This document shows, piece after piece, positions 21,466-33,499 of a DNA stretch of 64,000 nt; within the stretch, counting starts at the first letter, position 1; the number at the start of each line of letters is the position of its first letter. Both the position numbers and the translations under genes were made by a program. Source of the stretch: Adiantum capillus-veneris. Lineage: Eukaryota; Streptophyta; Polypodiopsida; Polypodiales; Pteridaceae. Under the pieces are notes generated by a model. The model had not been told where the DNA came from, did no database searches, and saw only the letters and a list, made by a program, of their open reading frames with translations. The stretch lies in NCBI GenBank assembly GCA_014529385.2, contig CM043965.1:11706412-11770411 (forward strand), given 5' to 3'.

Positions 21466-22254
21466 CTAAATACCATAGTTGTCATAGCAATATCCAAATC
21501 CATCGTCCATGTCCCATCCCTTTAGCACAGCCAATGCAGCACCAGCTTCAGGGTCCCATGGCTTTATACCTTGAAGAGAAAGCTCATAGATATCATCGTC
21601 AGTGAAGCCACCATTTCGCATCCGCTGTCCCATCTCATCATCCTTGTCGTCATCGTCAAAGATGCCACCCCCAAGACCAAAATCACCAAAGATGCCGAAG
21701 CCCTTACCAAATGTCTTTTTGTTGCCAAATATCTCCTCTTCTTTCATAATGGACGAAGGGGCATTCCTAGGATGGGCGTACCTGCAAGTGCGATACCGAG
21801 GGCAAGAGCCCGTAAGGTACCAATCGCGGCACTCTTCAGGAGAACGCTCCTTCTTGGTGAGAGCTCCAGGGATGGGGTTGAAGGGAGCAGAAGAAGATTT
21901 CCGGGCCTTGGGAGGACGGGTGTTCACCCCAGGATAGCGAGGGGCAGTGCTGGGGCCTTCTGAGTGCTGGAAGCGACATTCTCCGCCATACCGGCAGTAG
22001 CCGCGCTGAAAATAGCGGCAAGGCACAGGAGAGGTAGACTTGGGAGTGGAAGAGAAGCTAGTTTCACCATAGAAGGTCGCGCCTGTCGTATCTTGAGAAT
22101 AGGAGGCAGCTCCGCCTACGCTACTCCTTTCCGCATTGAAAAACACAGGTTTTACCTGATGAGCAGGCGCGGAGCCATGCGAGGCCCCTGCGTCATCGTG
22201 ATTACAACTGACAGACGATGCGAGAACACCACGCTTCTTCCTGCCCTTGCCCAT
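21466..22254 (-). CDS. CCCH-type zinc-finger protein (two fingers), complete
   Basis: A 262-residue uninterrupted frame, ATG at 22252-22254 in good context (GGAAATGGG) and TAG at 21466-21468. It starts with a basic MGKGRKKRG. Finger 1 (residues about 78-96) is C-x7-C-x5-C-x3-H (CRYFQRGYCRYGGECRFQH); finger 2 (about 141-160) is C-x8-C-x5-C-x3-H (CRDWYLTGSCPRYRTCRYAH). Glycine/phenylalanine-rich (FGKGFGIFGDFGLGGGIF) and acidic (DDDDKDDE) tracts follow, then a tail ending GWDMDDGFGYCYDNYGI. Paired CCCH fingers usually bind RNA in the nucleus or cytoplasm. The spacing recalls makorin and NUP42-like proteins, but no RING is present and I do not assign a specific orthologue. It is single-exon as drawn and the only convincingly intact host gene in the window. 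Both flanks are AT-rich. Confidence 0.88.
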   Translation of the reverse strand: MGKGRKKRGVLASSVSCNHDDAGASHGSAPAHQVKPVFFNAERSSVGGAASYSQDTTGATFYGETSFSSTPKSTSPVPCRYFQRGYCRYGGECRFQHSEGPSTAPRYPGVNTRPPKARKSSSAPFNPIPGALTKKERSPEECRDWYLTGSCPRYRTCRYAHPRNAPSSIMKEEEIFGNKKTFGKGFGIFGDFGLGGGIFDDDDKDDEMGQRMRNGGFTDDDIYELSLQGIKPWDPEAGAALAVLKGWDMDDGFGYCYDNYGI

Positions 22255-22612
22255 TTCCTCCTAGTGTCAAAGCTTGAAACTTGGCGGGTTAAGAACCCTT
22301 CTTTCCGGCAAGGCGGGATTTTTTTATTGGCACTGCCGTTAGTGTCTAAGGGGAGGAAATTTGTCCGCATGGCCATAGGAGCTTTGGCCAATGACGATTT
22401 GCCATGGAGGGTTTTTTTTTTAAAGGTGGACTACATGCTATTTCGGTTGGGGTTTGTGGGCGTTAAGATCGAGAGTTACAGTTTCTGCATTGTTTTCGCT
22501 CAGTGCTATTTTGGTTGGGGCTTGTGGACGTCAAGACTGAGAGTTGCAGTTTTTGCATTGTTTTCGCTCAGCATCCCAGAGCAAAAGGTGTTGTCAACTG
22601 TCGTGGGTGTGT

Positions 22613-22656
<44 letters not shown>

Positions 22657-22740
22657 CTATGGGCAGTGCCCTCTTCTACTTTAGACGACCTTGTTTTTAT
22701 TTTTTGGGTGGAGGGGCAAGCCAAAACACTATCTAACACG
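22255..22740 (-). promoter_or_regulatory. Upstream region of the CCCH gene with a 68-bp tandem duplication and CT tract
   Basis: On the plus strand 22437-22504 and 22505-22572 are two copies of one 68-bp unit (GCTATTT.GGTTGGGG.TTGTGG). A (CT)n tract of about 20 units lies at 22614-22653. Read toward the gene on the minus strand this is a (GA)n tract about 360 bp upstream of the ATG, a common position for GA-rich plant core promoter elements. I see no clear TATA box. Confidence 0.45.
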
Positions 22741-22960
22741 GTGTCTTAATGATCCAAGGGCGACGGGATCAATGGCTGCAGGCTTGCTGCGAGAATCTCG
22801 AGGAGGGTAGATGATTGGGAGAAAAGTCAACACGTTGATCCACAATCCACGGGACCTCACGATTGGCAACCCGACGCCCTAACCACGCGTCCGCGTGGGA
22901 TTGTTTGTCCCCAAGACGAAACCACTCTCTGATAAAGTGAACTCGGATAGAGGGAAAGTA
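22741..22960 (-). mobile_element. Possible tRNA-derived SINE relic
   Basis: The minus reading of 22845-22895 contains GCGTGGTTAGGGCGTCGGG, TTGCCAATC, GAGGTCCCG, in the order and spacing of a tRNA D-arm, anticodon arm and T-arm. The B-box position (GTGGATTGTGG) is degenerate and no cloverleaf can be completed. It is read as a decayed SINE or tRNA-like fragment, not a tRNA gene. Confidence 0.3.
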
Positions 22961-23700
22961 AACACAGACCAAAAAAAGAAACATGGGTAAAAAAAGTAAA
23001 CAATGACAAATCAAACCACATTCGAGCTTCGTGAGAAACGAGCTTCACTTCAGCATCGTGGATCCCACAAGTTGCACTTCATTCAATTAGTGTGTCAAAT
23101 AGTGCTAAAAGAGGGAAAGGGGGGGGGCCAACGAAGTCGTATCTTCTAGTAACCCTAATTCTCTATTCCAAAAAGGTATTCATAATGGCTGAAAAAAATT
23201 AAAATCCTAAAAAACTCAAAGATTTCTTAACCTTCAGGGATTTTCAAAACTTTCATTGTACTCTTTCAATGGGTTCAATGCCCTACCAGGATCCTTTCCT
23301 CGTTATCATGATCGCATCACACCTATGGTCATCAACTTCAGAAGGCTTTGTAAGGGAGGGAGGCCTACTAGCGCTATCAAGTAGCCTATGCTCCACCATA
23401 TACCCCCTTCTGTAAAAAACTGCTTTGATTGTCCATGTTTTACAAAAAATCATGAAGCACAAGAACTCTCTCTTTGTGGGCAACAATGATCGATGCGCAT
23501 TGGGGATGGGGGTGGCAGGTTATAACAATACCACATTTAAACTATTTGTTGTATGGGAAAGGAAACAATTGTCAAGCAAGAAATTAGCAAAAATGAAGAA
23601 AATGGCCCATGCTCATCCTTGCCCTGTCGTTATCAAAGTTGGAGACAAGATATGGCCCTATTTTGAAACTATGGTTGGGGCAAATTCCATATCGCACGCT

Positions 23701-23731
<31 letters not shown>

Positions 23732-25461
23732 CTTTGAATTGTTGCCATGGGGGTTTTTCGAGGCTTAATCGTAGTTTTTTATTTCGTCCTCAATTCTTTG
23801 CCTTCACCTTCCGGCTTTAATCATGATTTCGTTTAGCTTTTTTTTTATGATCTCCAAACTCTTTTCACTTATAAGTAGATTTCTTATTTTTTGAGATTGG
23901 GTAGATCTACTATGAATGTTGGCAAGTTTCCTCCTTATACAAATACAAATTGGAAATACTAGTAGAAATTTTGAAATTTATAAAATATTCAAACTATTTT
24001 CTAGTATATTTTATCGGATTTTCCCCCCTTTACCATCCTTTGCAACCGGCTAATCTCGAATTTTAATCAACTTAAGCAGAAGCTCAGACACACCTTTCTT
24101 AAATACTGAGGTATTGATAAATGATTCTCTCATTTGAGGATCTCAAAAACATTCACTTTACTAAATTGTTTAATTATTTTCTATGCTTATTGAAAGCATT
24201 AACATATTCTTTTGTTTTGATTTTTAATGTGTCTTATTATTTTACTTCCTTTTTGGTTTATTTTGTTTCAAAATACTCATGTGCAATGTGCACCATTTAC
24301 CTTATTATTGGGGCCCCTTTATAATATAAGCCATTTGCGAGTAGCGGGTACCAACTGAAAGAAAATAAAAAAATGGCATGGTTGAGACTTACCTTAAATG
24401 TTATTTAAATTTTATAATATTAAATGAATCTTTTTATTTCCTCACATGCTTGACTTCTCTTGCATTCTAAGCTTCACCTTACATAATTCTTGTAAATTCT
24501 ATACATACATGCATATATATATATATATATACGCATGTACATACATACATAAATATATATATACACACACACATGATATATATATTTATGTACTTATATT
24601 TATTAAACCTACCTTTTTTTATGAAGGCATTAAAAAACAAGTCCTTAAATAACAAGACATTAGGTAGGGTGTTTATAGCATAATCCGTCGTTGAAGACAA
24701 TGGTGGGGGTCAAATCGACTAGTAAGCCGTTCTGGAACTGCTAGTTTGTAATTATGTGTGTATATGGACAATACAATTTTATATTAAAACAATACAATGG
24801 CAACACTAATTAAGACCTACTTTCGATAAATCTTTCCTCCCCCCTTACCTTCAACAGGCCATCGTGATCGAGTCCTTAGCTTGTTTACCATGCAATCTCT
24901 ACAATTTTCCATATAAAAATTGGTGAAATTAGTGTCCGAGCATGGTGGTTTATTTTTTGCAATTAGCCTCTCAACTTTCGTTTCAGATTCCTTGGATTTT
25001 TGTGTTGTGGTCCATGATGCGTCCATTCGACAACAAACAACATCAACTACTTGCAATGGAGCTGACGTCAAAATATATTGGCGAGCTCTTGATCTAGACA
25101 TCTCTCACGCTGATGTGGATAAGCTTACCTTCATTGCAGCATTGCAACAAAGTGCTTTATGAGATTCTTGTGGGTGATGTCATCACTTGGAATGCATTGA
25201 TTGTGAGATACATGTGTAGATGGTGGGAACACTCTCCTTATCAACCTCAATGATGTCTCTCTTGATAGCACCCTCCCCAAGGACGAAATCCATCCTTCTA
25301 GAAGCTATCTCATATATGAAGTATTGCAGTAGATTCCATACTAAGTCATTACAACATTTCCATATTCTATATAAGTATCAGGTGGAACAATTAGAGCCCT
25401 AATTACGACACGGACCCCAGTAATCTCATTTTGGGGACCTTAGAAAAGGATATTGTTGACC
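22961..25461. other. No gene seen; scattered microsatellites
   Basis: AT-rich DNA with (GA)n at 23701-23730, poly-G at 23120-23127 and a TA/TATG tract at 24513-24600. The longest open frames (23425-23820, 24920-25162) have no recognisable domain. It ends in ACC, the target site of the CACTA element. Confidence 0.5.
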
Positions 25462-25600
25462 CACTACAAGAGGTACTTCACATTAGCGACGCTCGCATTG
25501 CGACGCTTAAAAGTGAAAATTCACGGCGTCGCTATGGGCATCGCTAGTTTATTTGTGACATAGTGGCCCCCATAGCGACGTCAATAGGGGTAAAAAATAA
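25462..25600 (+). repeat. 5' terminus and subterminal repeats of the CACTA element
   Basis: CACTACAAGAGGT is followed by GCGACGCTCGC, GCGACGC, GCGTCGCTATGGGC, GCATCGCTAG and CATAGCGACGTC. Such short subterminal repeats are where TNPA-type proteins bind in En/Spm elements. The same ten-mer is repeated at the other end (33506-33675). Confidence 0.85.
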
Positions 25601-25676
25601 ACCAAGAGCGCCTGAAAACTTAGATCTCAGATCTGAGTTTTTGGCGCTCAAGCAAGCAAAGAGGTACCCGCGCTCT

Positions 25677-25697
25677 CCCTCTCTCTCTGTTTCTTCT

Positions 25698-25748
<51 letters not shown>

Positions 25749-25826
25749 AGGAGAGGAAGGAGAGCCAGGTATGATCCTTCCCTCTCCTCTCTCTCATGTT
25801 CCCTTCCCCTCTTTCTCTCTCTCCCC

Positions 25827-25862
<36 letters not shown>

Positions 25863-25869
25863 TTGTGTT

Positions 25870-25912
<43 letters not shown>

Positions 25913-25989
25913 ACATGCATAAACAAAAAAAAAACACACACACACACATGCATAAACAAAGAATGCATACACACACACATTGAGAGAGG

Positions 25990-26037
<48 letters not shown>

Positions 26038-26051
26038 TATAAAACAAAGAA

Positions 26052-26093
<42 letters not shown>

Positions 26094-26190
26094 AAAACAA
26101 AGAGAAAGAGAGAGAGAATAAAAAATCAAAGAGAGAGAAAGGGGGGGAGAAGACGAAAGAGAGAGGTAAGGGGAGAAAACAAAGAGAGAA
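25677..26190. repeat. Compound CA / CT / GA microsatellite block inside the CACTA element
   Basis: In order: (CA)n 25698-25742, CT-rich 25775-25847, (CA)n 25848-25861, (GA)n 25874-25911, (CA)-rich 25934-25978, (GA)n 25988-26034 and further GA-rich DNA to 26190. The second CACTA copy has the same blocks in the same order with different lengths (41549-42057). Confidence 0.95.
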
Positions 26191-26199
26191 AGAGATCAT

Positions 26200-26480
26200 G
26201 TTAAAATTTAAATTAGATTAAGTTAGATTATATTTAGATTTATGTTTATGTTGAGTTTAAGGTTAGGTTAGATTTAGATTTATGTTAGATTAGATTTAGG
26301 TTTATTTAAGTTAGATTGGGTTAGATTTAGGTTTATTCTGAGTTAGATTTAAGTTTATTTACGTTAGATTTAGATACGTTAGATTAAACTAGATTTAGGT
26401 TTATTTTGAGTTTAAGATTAAATTAGATATAGATTTATGTTCGATGAACTAGCTTTTTTTAGATTTAGGTTATATTTTAG
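26200..26480 (+). repeat. Degenerate TTAGATTTAGG-type repeats
   Basis: TTAGATTTAGGTTTA-like units follow one another with irregular spacing. They recall plant telomere heptamers (TTTAGGG) but almost no unit has GGG. The second CACTA copy has the same block at 42060-42720. Confidence 0.8.
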
Positions 26481-27311
26481 TGCATGTCAATGAAGATGCG
26501 CTCTGCCCAAAGAGCAAACACTAGTTACATAACAATATGTATATTCCCATCAAAATCTGACACCTGTTAACTCACACATTAATCATATTGAATTATCCGC
26601 GAATCACCACATATTCAATTAGGTTAGATTTAAAATTAGATTTTGGATTGAGTTTTTATATTAGAGTCTACCTTCAAGATTACGGTAAAAAAATTAGAGT
26701 TAGACACTAATTACGGTTAAGCATTGTATAAAAAACACTTGCTTACAAGACTCCGTTTTCCTACATGAGAAAATTTCCTGCACTCATAGTCTCGACAGTC
26801 CATGCGGACCAGCAATTCCACCTGCATGTTCGACTACTGCTACCATACAATAAGCCGTCATGATCAGCCAATGAAAGAGCAAATTGAGCCTACACAGAAA
26901 TTAGTGATGCAAGATGACGATTCCAAGGGTCTCACACACACGCACGCACGCACACACACACACACACACACACTACATAGCCCATCAAATATAGAGTAAG
27001 AATTAAGTGCTTTGAGCAGGCATCAGCTACATTGCAAGAATGTCGTATCTGCATGCTACAGACAAAGATCTATTGTGAAAAGATGTCAAGATGCTGTGAA
27101 ATGCTACAGCTAGAGAAGAGGCAAAGGGGTTTTGTCCACTACATGCACTATCATGTAGACGTGGGTGTGTAGATTTCTTGTACCCACAAATATAGGCATT
27201 GGCCAATAAAGACGAGATTATAATCCGGTGGTTCTGATCTCATTGCACCTCTAGACCGAGGTGTGCGGGGATTGGACATGACTAGAGATGTGAGGTAGTT
27301 TACAGTGTGAA

Positions 27312-27376
<65 letters not shown>

Positions 27377-27435
27377 CGGAGGATGCCAATAGAAGATTAA
27401 ATCTATGTCCAGGTTATAAGGTTTTCACCCTCATT

Positions 27436-30400
27436 ATGAGTAGTGACGAGCATGTGGGGCCGTCCAACCGAAACACCTATCTCTCAACGAGGATCTTATG
27501 TCCTTGTAATCAATGCAAGCATGCTGTGCGACGGACAAGACGCGTTTCTTCGCAGCACGTTCACGAATCTGGCGAGTTCAATCCATCTATTATAGATTGA
27601 GTTATTGCCAATTATAACTCGTCGAACTCTGACGCTGGCCAACAGGCAGCAATCTTACAACCCAATAGACGTGTTCGCATGCGCTTTGGTCAAGCAGCAT
27701 ATGTGAGGCCACAAGATGTAGCCTCTAACAGCTCCATGGATGATCATGCAGACCACATTCCCAACGAGGCAATGTTTGAGCCGGAGATCGATGAAATGAT
27801 TGAGACGATCATGGATTCAGAAAGGCTTACCTATGATGATATGAAAAGTGAAGCTGATACGCCATTGCATGATGGAGCAGGTGTGTCTAGATTGAAGGCG
27901 CTCCTGGTTCTTCTCAACATGCAGACAAAGTTTGGATGGAGTGACACTAGTGTCACATCACTTTTGAGGTGATCTATTACAATGTGTTTACATTAATAAA
28001 AAACTCTAGATGTATAATGATCTGATAGATTTTTACACAATTGTACCGCATTTTTTTCGCTGTGTAGATTGCTCAAAGATCACATACTTCCAGCTGATAA
28101 TGTGATGCCAGATTCTAGAGAGAAAGCAAGAAAGATCTTTGCGAAACTTGGGGATGGATTACAATTGGATCCACGCTTGTCCTAACAACTGCATTCTTTT
28201 CAGAGGAGAATACATAGACATGGAGAAGTGTCCGAAATGTGATTCCGAGAGATATTGAGTAGATCTCCATGGAACAAAAATTCCACAAAAGGTTTTGCGA
28301 TATTTTCCTCTGCTTCCTCGCATCAAGCATTTCTTCGAATGTAAGTCCATGGCCACCCTAGCATCATGGCATGAGGAGAATAAATCTTCGAATGGTGTGC
28401 TACAGATTCCTGCACATTGTGCAGCCTGGAAACATATAGATGAAACATATTTCGATTTTGCCAAGGAAGCTCGAAATTTGCGCTTAGGCCTGGCTATGGA
28501 TGGCGTAAATCCATTTGGTCAAAGATCAACATCTTACAATGTATGGCCCGTTGTCATCAACTACAACATTCCCCCGTGGTTGACTACAAAGAAGGGACAC
28601 CTATGGCTAAGCTTGATTGTGCCGGGGTGGTATAAAGTGAAGAATATGGATGTGTATCTTCGTCCACTATTCGAAGAGCTACAACAATTGTGCATTGGCA
28701 TAGAAGTGGTGGATATGAGTCGACACACAGATCAACGGAATGATTTGATTAGAGGCATTCTAATGTGGACCATGCATGACTATCCCGAACTAACAGAATG
28801 CTCAGATGACTTACACTTAAACTCAAACACTATAAATCTTGGTTTTTCTCAAGCTTATCTTTTATCATGTGTATACATGCAGGGCTTCAAACAAGCGGAT
28901 ACAAAGCATGTGTCACATGTGGACCTAGACTAAATGCACGTTGGGCGTCCTCATTGAAGAAGCAAAACTACGAAGGTCATCAAGCATATCTTCCAGAGAA
29001 TCATGTGTTATGCAACGGCTTTTTGGGAAGAGAGCCACCGAGGATGTCTACACAAGCATGGTTAGAGCAGAAGGAGATGTGTGATGATGGTTTGCCCCAA
29101 GGGATGAAGAGACTCTCTCTATGGTACGAGTTACCATATTGGCCCCGACTCATGATCAATCACTTGCTCGATCCAATGCACATATTCAAGAATGTGGGTA
29201 ATCTGCTATGGGACCATCTGATCGGCAAGAAAGATACTTTGGGAGCCAGGGTTGACCTTAGAAACGTGGATCGTATGGAGCAATATTGGCCGCAGACAAA
29301 ATTTGATGGATCGATAAAACTCCCTAAAGCACCATGGATTTTCACAAGAGCCCAAGAACGCAAAGTAAGAGAGACCATTCGATCTGTGCGGACCCCCACT
29401 TGCGTAATGCACTCGCTCCGAACGTGTTTTACTAAAGAAGGAAAGCTAACCGGTTTGAAGTCACACGACTGGCATAACATGTTTCAGGTATGTTCATAGT
29501 GGAAAATATCATAGTGGGAATTGTGTAACAAATTTGTGTGTGGACTTTAATATCATTGACGCACGTGTTTTGCAGTTTATTTTACCGGTGGCCATTGAGG
29601 GATGTTTGTCTCTTGACATCCGTAACACAATCTACAAACTTGCGAAATTGGTGCAATGGATCTCACAAAAGGATATCAACGTAGACTCCATACCATTCGC
29701 CAAACTAAACGCTGCGGAGGCTGTGTGCATGTTTGAGAAACACTTTCCTACTAACCATTCAGGTGCATCTTCTTGTTCACATAGTTGATCAGGTGGAAAT
29801 AGCTGGCAGAGTACATTCTAGATGGATGTTCTTTTTAGAACGTTTCATGAAAAAGCTCAAGGGATATGTGCGTCAGAAGGCACGTCCGGAGGGTAGCATA
29901 GCAGAAGGTTGGCTGGTATCAGAGTCCCTAGTGTACATTGGAGAGTGGCTAGACGGATTTGATAAAGCCTAGGACATGCTATGGCGAACCATAGATGATG
30001 AGCGAATATCTGGGATTGTCATATGCAATCTCGGTGTTGAGAAGAAGATGATGGAAGATCTAGAGGCTAAAATCAACCGATTTTGCATGCTTCACAATCC
30101 AGTGATGCAAAAGTGGATTTCACAATATGAGGATGCAAAGCAAGAGCGACAAAGGGTATGAATCGAGTGGATACGGGGAAGACGACCATCGATGCACTAT
30201 CCGACGGGTTTGGAGAGCCTACCAACATTCATGAGCTTAAGATGGTTGCACAACCAATTGAAAAGCGCACAATAGTGCGGTGAAGAAGTGACTGAGGAGG
30301 AGTGGGAGTACTTTCGAGGTTGCGCAACCAAGGTAAGTTTGCAATGTACGACTAGTGATTGTCTAGATGTTTGAACGGCCACTCATAATCTTTGTTGGTT

Positions 30401-31212
30401 GTAGTATAAGTCATACACAGCAACATGGTGTAAAGGTCGACATTTTAAGGTGGAATGAATCGACAAAAAGCGTTTTACTCAAGATTGTGGAATCATGGCA
30501 AAATCTGAATAGTCTAGTCAACGACGGTCCTCTGATACAGATCCTATGGTAGCAGAATTCACTTACTTAGGTACAATGGTTCTAGAGGAGTATGGACATT
30601 TTGAGGATCGATTATAGAGGATTTTTTGTTTATGGTACAAGAGATTTTGAGGATCGATTATAGAGGACTTTTTGTCGACTTGTTCGACGTGCAATGGTTC
30701 AAGATAATCATGGAGGGTCGCAACGCTACTGTGCGTAGAGGAGATTCTGCTTTTCTTGAGGTGGATTCAACTAAGAAATGGACTAACCTAAGAGACACTT
30801 TCATACTACCCAAGCATTGTGAACAAGTAAGTATGTAAGTAGTTAACATCCAATTTTAGAAGTTATGTGCTTGGAAGCTTTCATGTAAGTTATGTGGCTT
30901 TGGCAGGTGATATTTTATCCTACAAAGTCTGCATCAAACAGGTGGTACGTCATAGAGGTAGCCCCTCATAGTGCACGGACGTATGAAGGCTACCATGTGC
31001 CAATCATAGCAGCATCAATGGAGGAGATAGGAGAAGATGCTCAGTCAGAAGCCACAGAGATGGTGTCAGACGAGCATCAAGATGCTAATCTCTATGGGGT
31101 GCATGCAAAAGATCTACAGAATGAAATGGAGGACATTTGTTTAAATGGAGAGATCTATACAGATATAGGAAGTTATGCGGAGCTATGCGAGGATGAGAGA
31201 GAGACCTCTTAA
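27436..31212 (+). pseudogene. TNP2-like CACTA transposase gene, spliced and broken
   Basis: The ATG at 27436 opens a transposase-associated domain (ILCPCNQCKH). Exon 1 runs to 27968, with a TGA at 27598 where Trp is expected. A clean GT-AG intron spans 27969-28067. The core follows: FGQRSTSYNVWPVV, PPWLTTKKGHLWLSLIVPG, IRGILMWTMHDYPELTECS, TSGYKACVTCGP, YEGHQAYLPENH, LLDPMHIFKNVGNLLWDHLIG (the TNP2 DxMH..KNV motif), a DUF4218-type region (VHLLVHIVDQVEIAGRVHSR, GYVRQKARPEGSIAEGWLV) and a DUF4216-like tail (RWYVIEVAP). A 1-bp frameshift near 28143, a TGA at 28256 and a TAG before 29975 break it. A frame change at about 28883 occurs at an AG in both copies and is probably an intron end. The enzyme would cut element ends. 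Confidence 0.88.
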
Positions 31213-31372
31213 ATCCATAAACATTGTATTTGAACAATTTTGCTCCGTGTTATAATTGTATTCACATGGATTTTTGTCCATTTTCGTCTATATGCATCAT
31301 TGTATTTAATGGTCTTTGCGTCCACTCCAGGTACGTATGCTCTAGGTATGTTCTCACAAGCAGGGATGGCGA

Positions 31373-31612
31373 GCAGTGTGCTCCGAGTGTGATGGAGACT
31401 GAAGCTGCAATCTCAAAGGTCTGCTCAATATAGATGTTGCTCTTCCCCCCGCTAGATCTAGTTGATCGGGTGAAAGAGACACTAAGAAGCACTACTACTG
31501 CTTCTCAGCGTCTCTTTCACCCGATCAATTAGATTTAGTGGTGGGGCAAGCAACTTCTATGAGCAGAACTTTGCGATGCAGCTTCAGTCTCCATTGCACC
31601 GGGAGCGCAGTG
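31373..31612. repeat. Large imperfect foldback (about 115-nt arms) between the two CACTA genes
   Basis: 31373-31491 pairs with 31500-31612. Perfect blocks include ATGGAGACTGAAGCTGCA (18 bp) and GATCGGGTGAAAGAGAC (17 bp), with roughly 80 percent of positions paired and a loop of a few bases. It lies 160 bp after the TNP2 stop and 160 bp before the TNPA-like ATG. Transcribed, it would form a long hairpin like a young plant MIRNA or siRNA-producing inverted repeat. No target duplication is evident, so a nested MITE is less likely. Confidence 0.85.
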
Positions 31613-31775
31613 CTTTTACAAATTCATAGAAATTCAACGAAATCTCTCTACACAGGAATCCCTCCCCCTTTATGAGTCTTCTCTCTCTCTTTCTCTCTCT
31701 CTCTACTTGTCCATGTTTTCTTCTCCATTCATTCAATAATAAGATTAAATGTTCATGTGTTTAATTAATGCAGGT

Positions 31776-33076
31776 ATGGATGATGATGAGTTTCTTTCTT
31801 CTTTGTCACCCCAGCAGAGATAGTGGTACGTGGAGCGTCATCGCTACGGAGCACCTTCGCGTGTTCCTACTCCTTTAGCATCTCCCTCTATTTCGGAGCA
31901 TTCAGCATGCTCTGAAGCTTCGGTACTAGACGAACTTCACACTCCTCTAGGCACCGGTGGTCTAGTGGTGGTGGCGGCGGTTGTTGTGGGGATGCCGCCA
32001 CTGATGTCTCCACCGCCTCGTGTTTGACGAGGCTCTTTACCCTCCCCTTCTTTGCCTGCCCCCATACCAGCCACGGAATCGCCATCTACACCAGGTTTTG
32101 CACGGCTGACGATTGCTCCTAGCAGCTACACACCACTAGCTACTCCTCCAGGAGTCACTTCAGTCGATACTCCTCGGTTCGGGGCCCAGACTCCAGTGGA
32201 GACACCTGACATCCGTACCCCCATCGACACGTCGCTAGAGACCCCTGTCGGGACATCTAGGTTCATGCATCACCGACGAGAGGCCTTGTCTTACTCCACC
32301 GACTTCAGCGGCGGCATCATCTTGGGTGATGAAGGCAAGAAGGTGATCTTGCGCATGCGCGGTCTTTGCTCTCAAGTGTTTAGACACTACATACTAAACA
32401 CCTGGAGTGAAGTACCAAGTGATTTAAAAGACAGAGTCATCAGCATGCTGCATGACAAGTTTCTCGTTTCAACACGGGATGACCGCTTCAATGAAGACCC
32501 GATGAAGGTTCGAATATGCGAATACTGCAAGCACAAGCGTTCCGAAGTGCAAAAAGCAATTAAGCATGGGTGGAACAGACTAGATTGGCTGGCCAAAAAA
32601 TATTGGAAGAATGCGAAAAAACCAGAGCGCGAGAATCCCGACAAGTGGAAGGAACAAAAGGAGGCAGCCAAAGCGCGAGTAGAGGCAGGGAGCTCGCACC
32701 ACTTGGGGAGCGGCAGGTGGGCATCATTTGAGGCCGATTTTGTAAGTGTTTTCGCATTGCTCTTTAGGTTTGATAGTTTAGGTTTAGGGGTTTTTAAATT
32801 CTAACATAATGGATTCTTTGTATGTTTTGACAGTGGTCGATAACAGGACGTGACCCCACACCGTACGACTGCGAGTACGTAGGCAGGAAGGGCTTAAACG
32901 TCCTGATGGACATTCTGAGTTCTCGCAGTGGCATGGTTAGTATTAGGGTTTACTCTTTTCTATTTTTTGTATTGTTTTATAAATTATATGTTTATACTTA
33001 CAGAAAGCTGTCTTATTGTTTTTTTTTACAGAATCCGACAGATATGCCACTTGGACGCGATGAGACGTTTGATTAG
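31776..33076 (+). pseudogene. TNPA-like second CACTA gene, three exons, with stops
   Basis: The ATG at 31776 (MDDDEFLSSLSPQQR) is followed by in-frame stops at about 31821 and 32028, then an open Pro/Thr-rich linker (TPVETPDIRTPIDTSLETPV) and a helical, basic region with CEYCKHKRSEVQKAIKHGW and NRLDWLAKKYWKNAKKPE, as in Ptta/En/Spm plant transposase-type proteins. Two introns with GT-AG borders, 32742-32833 and 32936-33031, join WSITGRDPTPYDCEYVGRKG and NPTDMPLGRDETFD in frame. TNPA proteins bind the subterminal repeats and help excision. The two stops lie before the conserved part, so this copy might still give a shorter protein from a downstream start. Confidence 0.75.
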
Positions 33077-33499
33077 ATGATGTCAGTTTAGCTGTAGCTA
33101 GATAGCATTAGTTTCCTTTTGTCATAGCATATGTATCATGAGATGACGTTTATACGTCTTTTTGTAACTATTGGAAAACTATATATATTTTTTCAATAAT
33201 GACAATGGTGTTGTAACTATTACATTTGCAAAGTTAAACAATCAAGTGATTTTGCCTATGATGTGTACAATTATCATTGATTTACTTTCATGAATTTACT
33301 TTTATCAGTTTTGTATCTTTATTCTTGTATCTTTATTATGCAAACAATACTATGGATGATGGAGTTAATGGTTATATTGTCTTGTGGGTGACTACTTTAG
33401 GTCTATACCTAATCTTGCACTTTCTTTCAAAGGTGAATCTGGGCTTATCTTGGATTCATTTAGGTTTACTCTATTATTAAAACATTCAATAATTTTTAC

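Noticed and set aside
25544-26221. Long Ser/Leu- or Arg/Glu-rich open frames over CT/GA tracts (also 41472-42073)
   Set aside because: Direct translation of microsatellites; frames depend on repeat length.
26200-26480. Telomeric repeat array
   Set aside because: Units are TTAGATT/TTAGGTT mixtures with irregular spacing, almost never TTTAGGG, and they sit inside a transposon.
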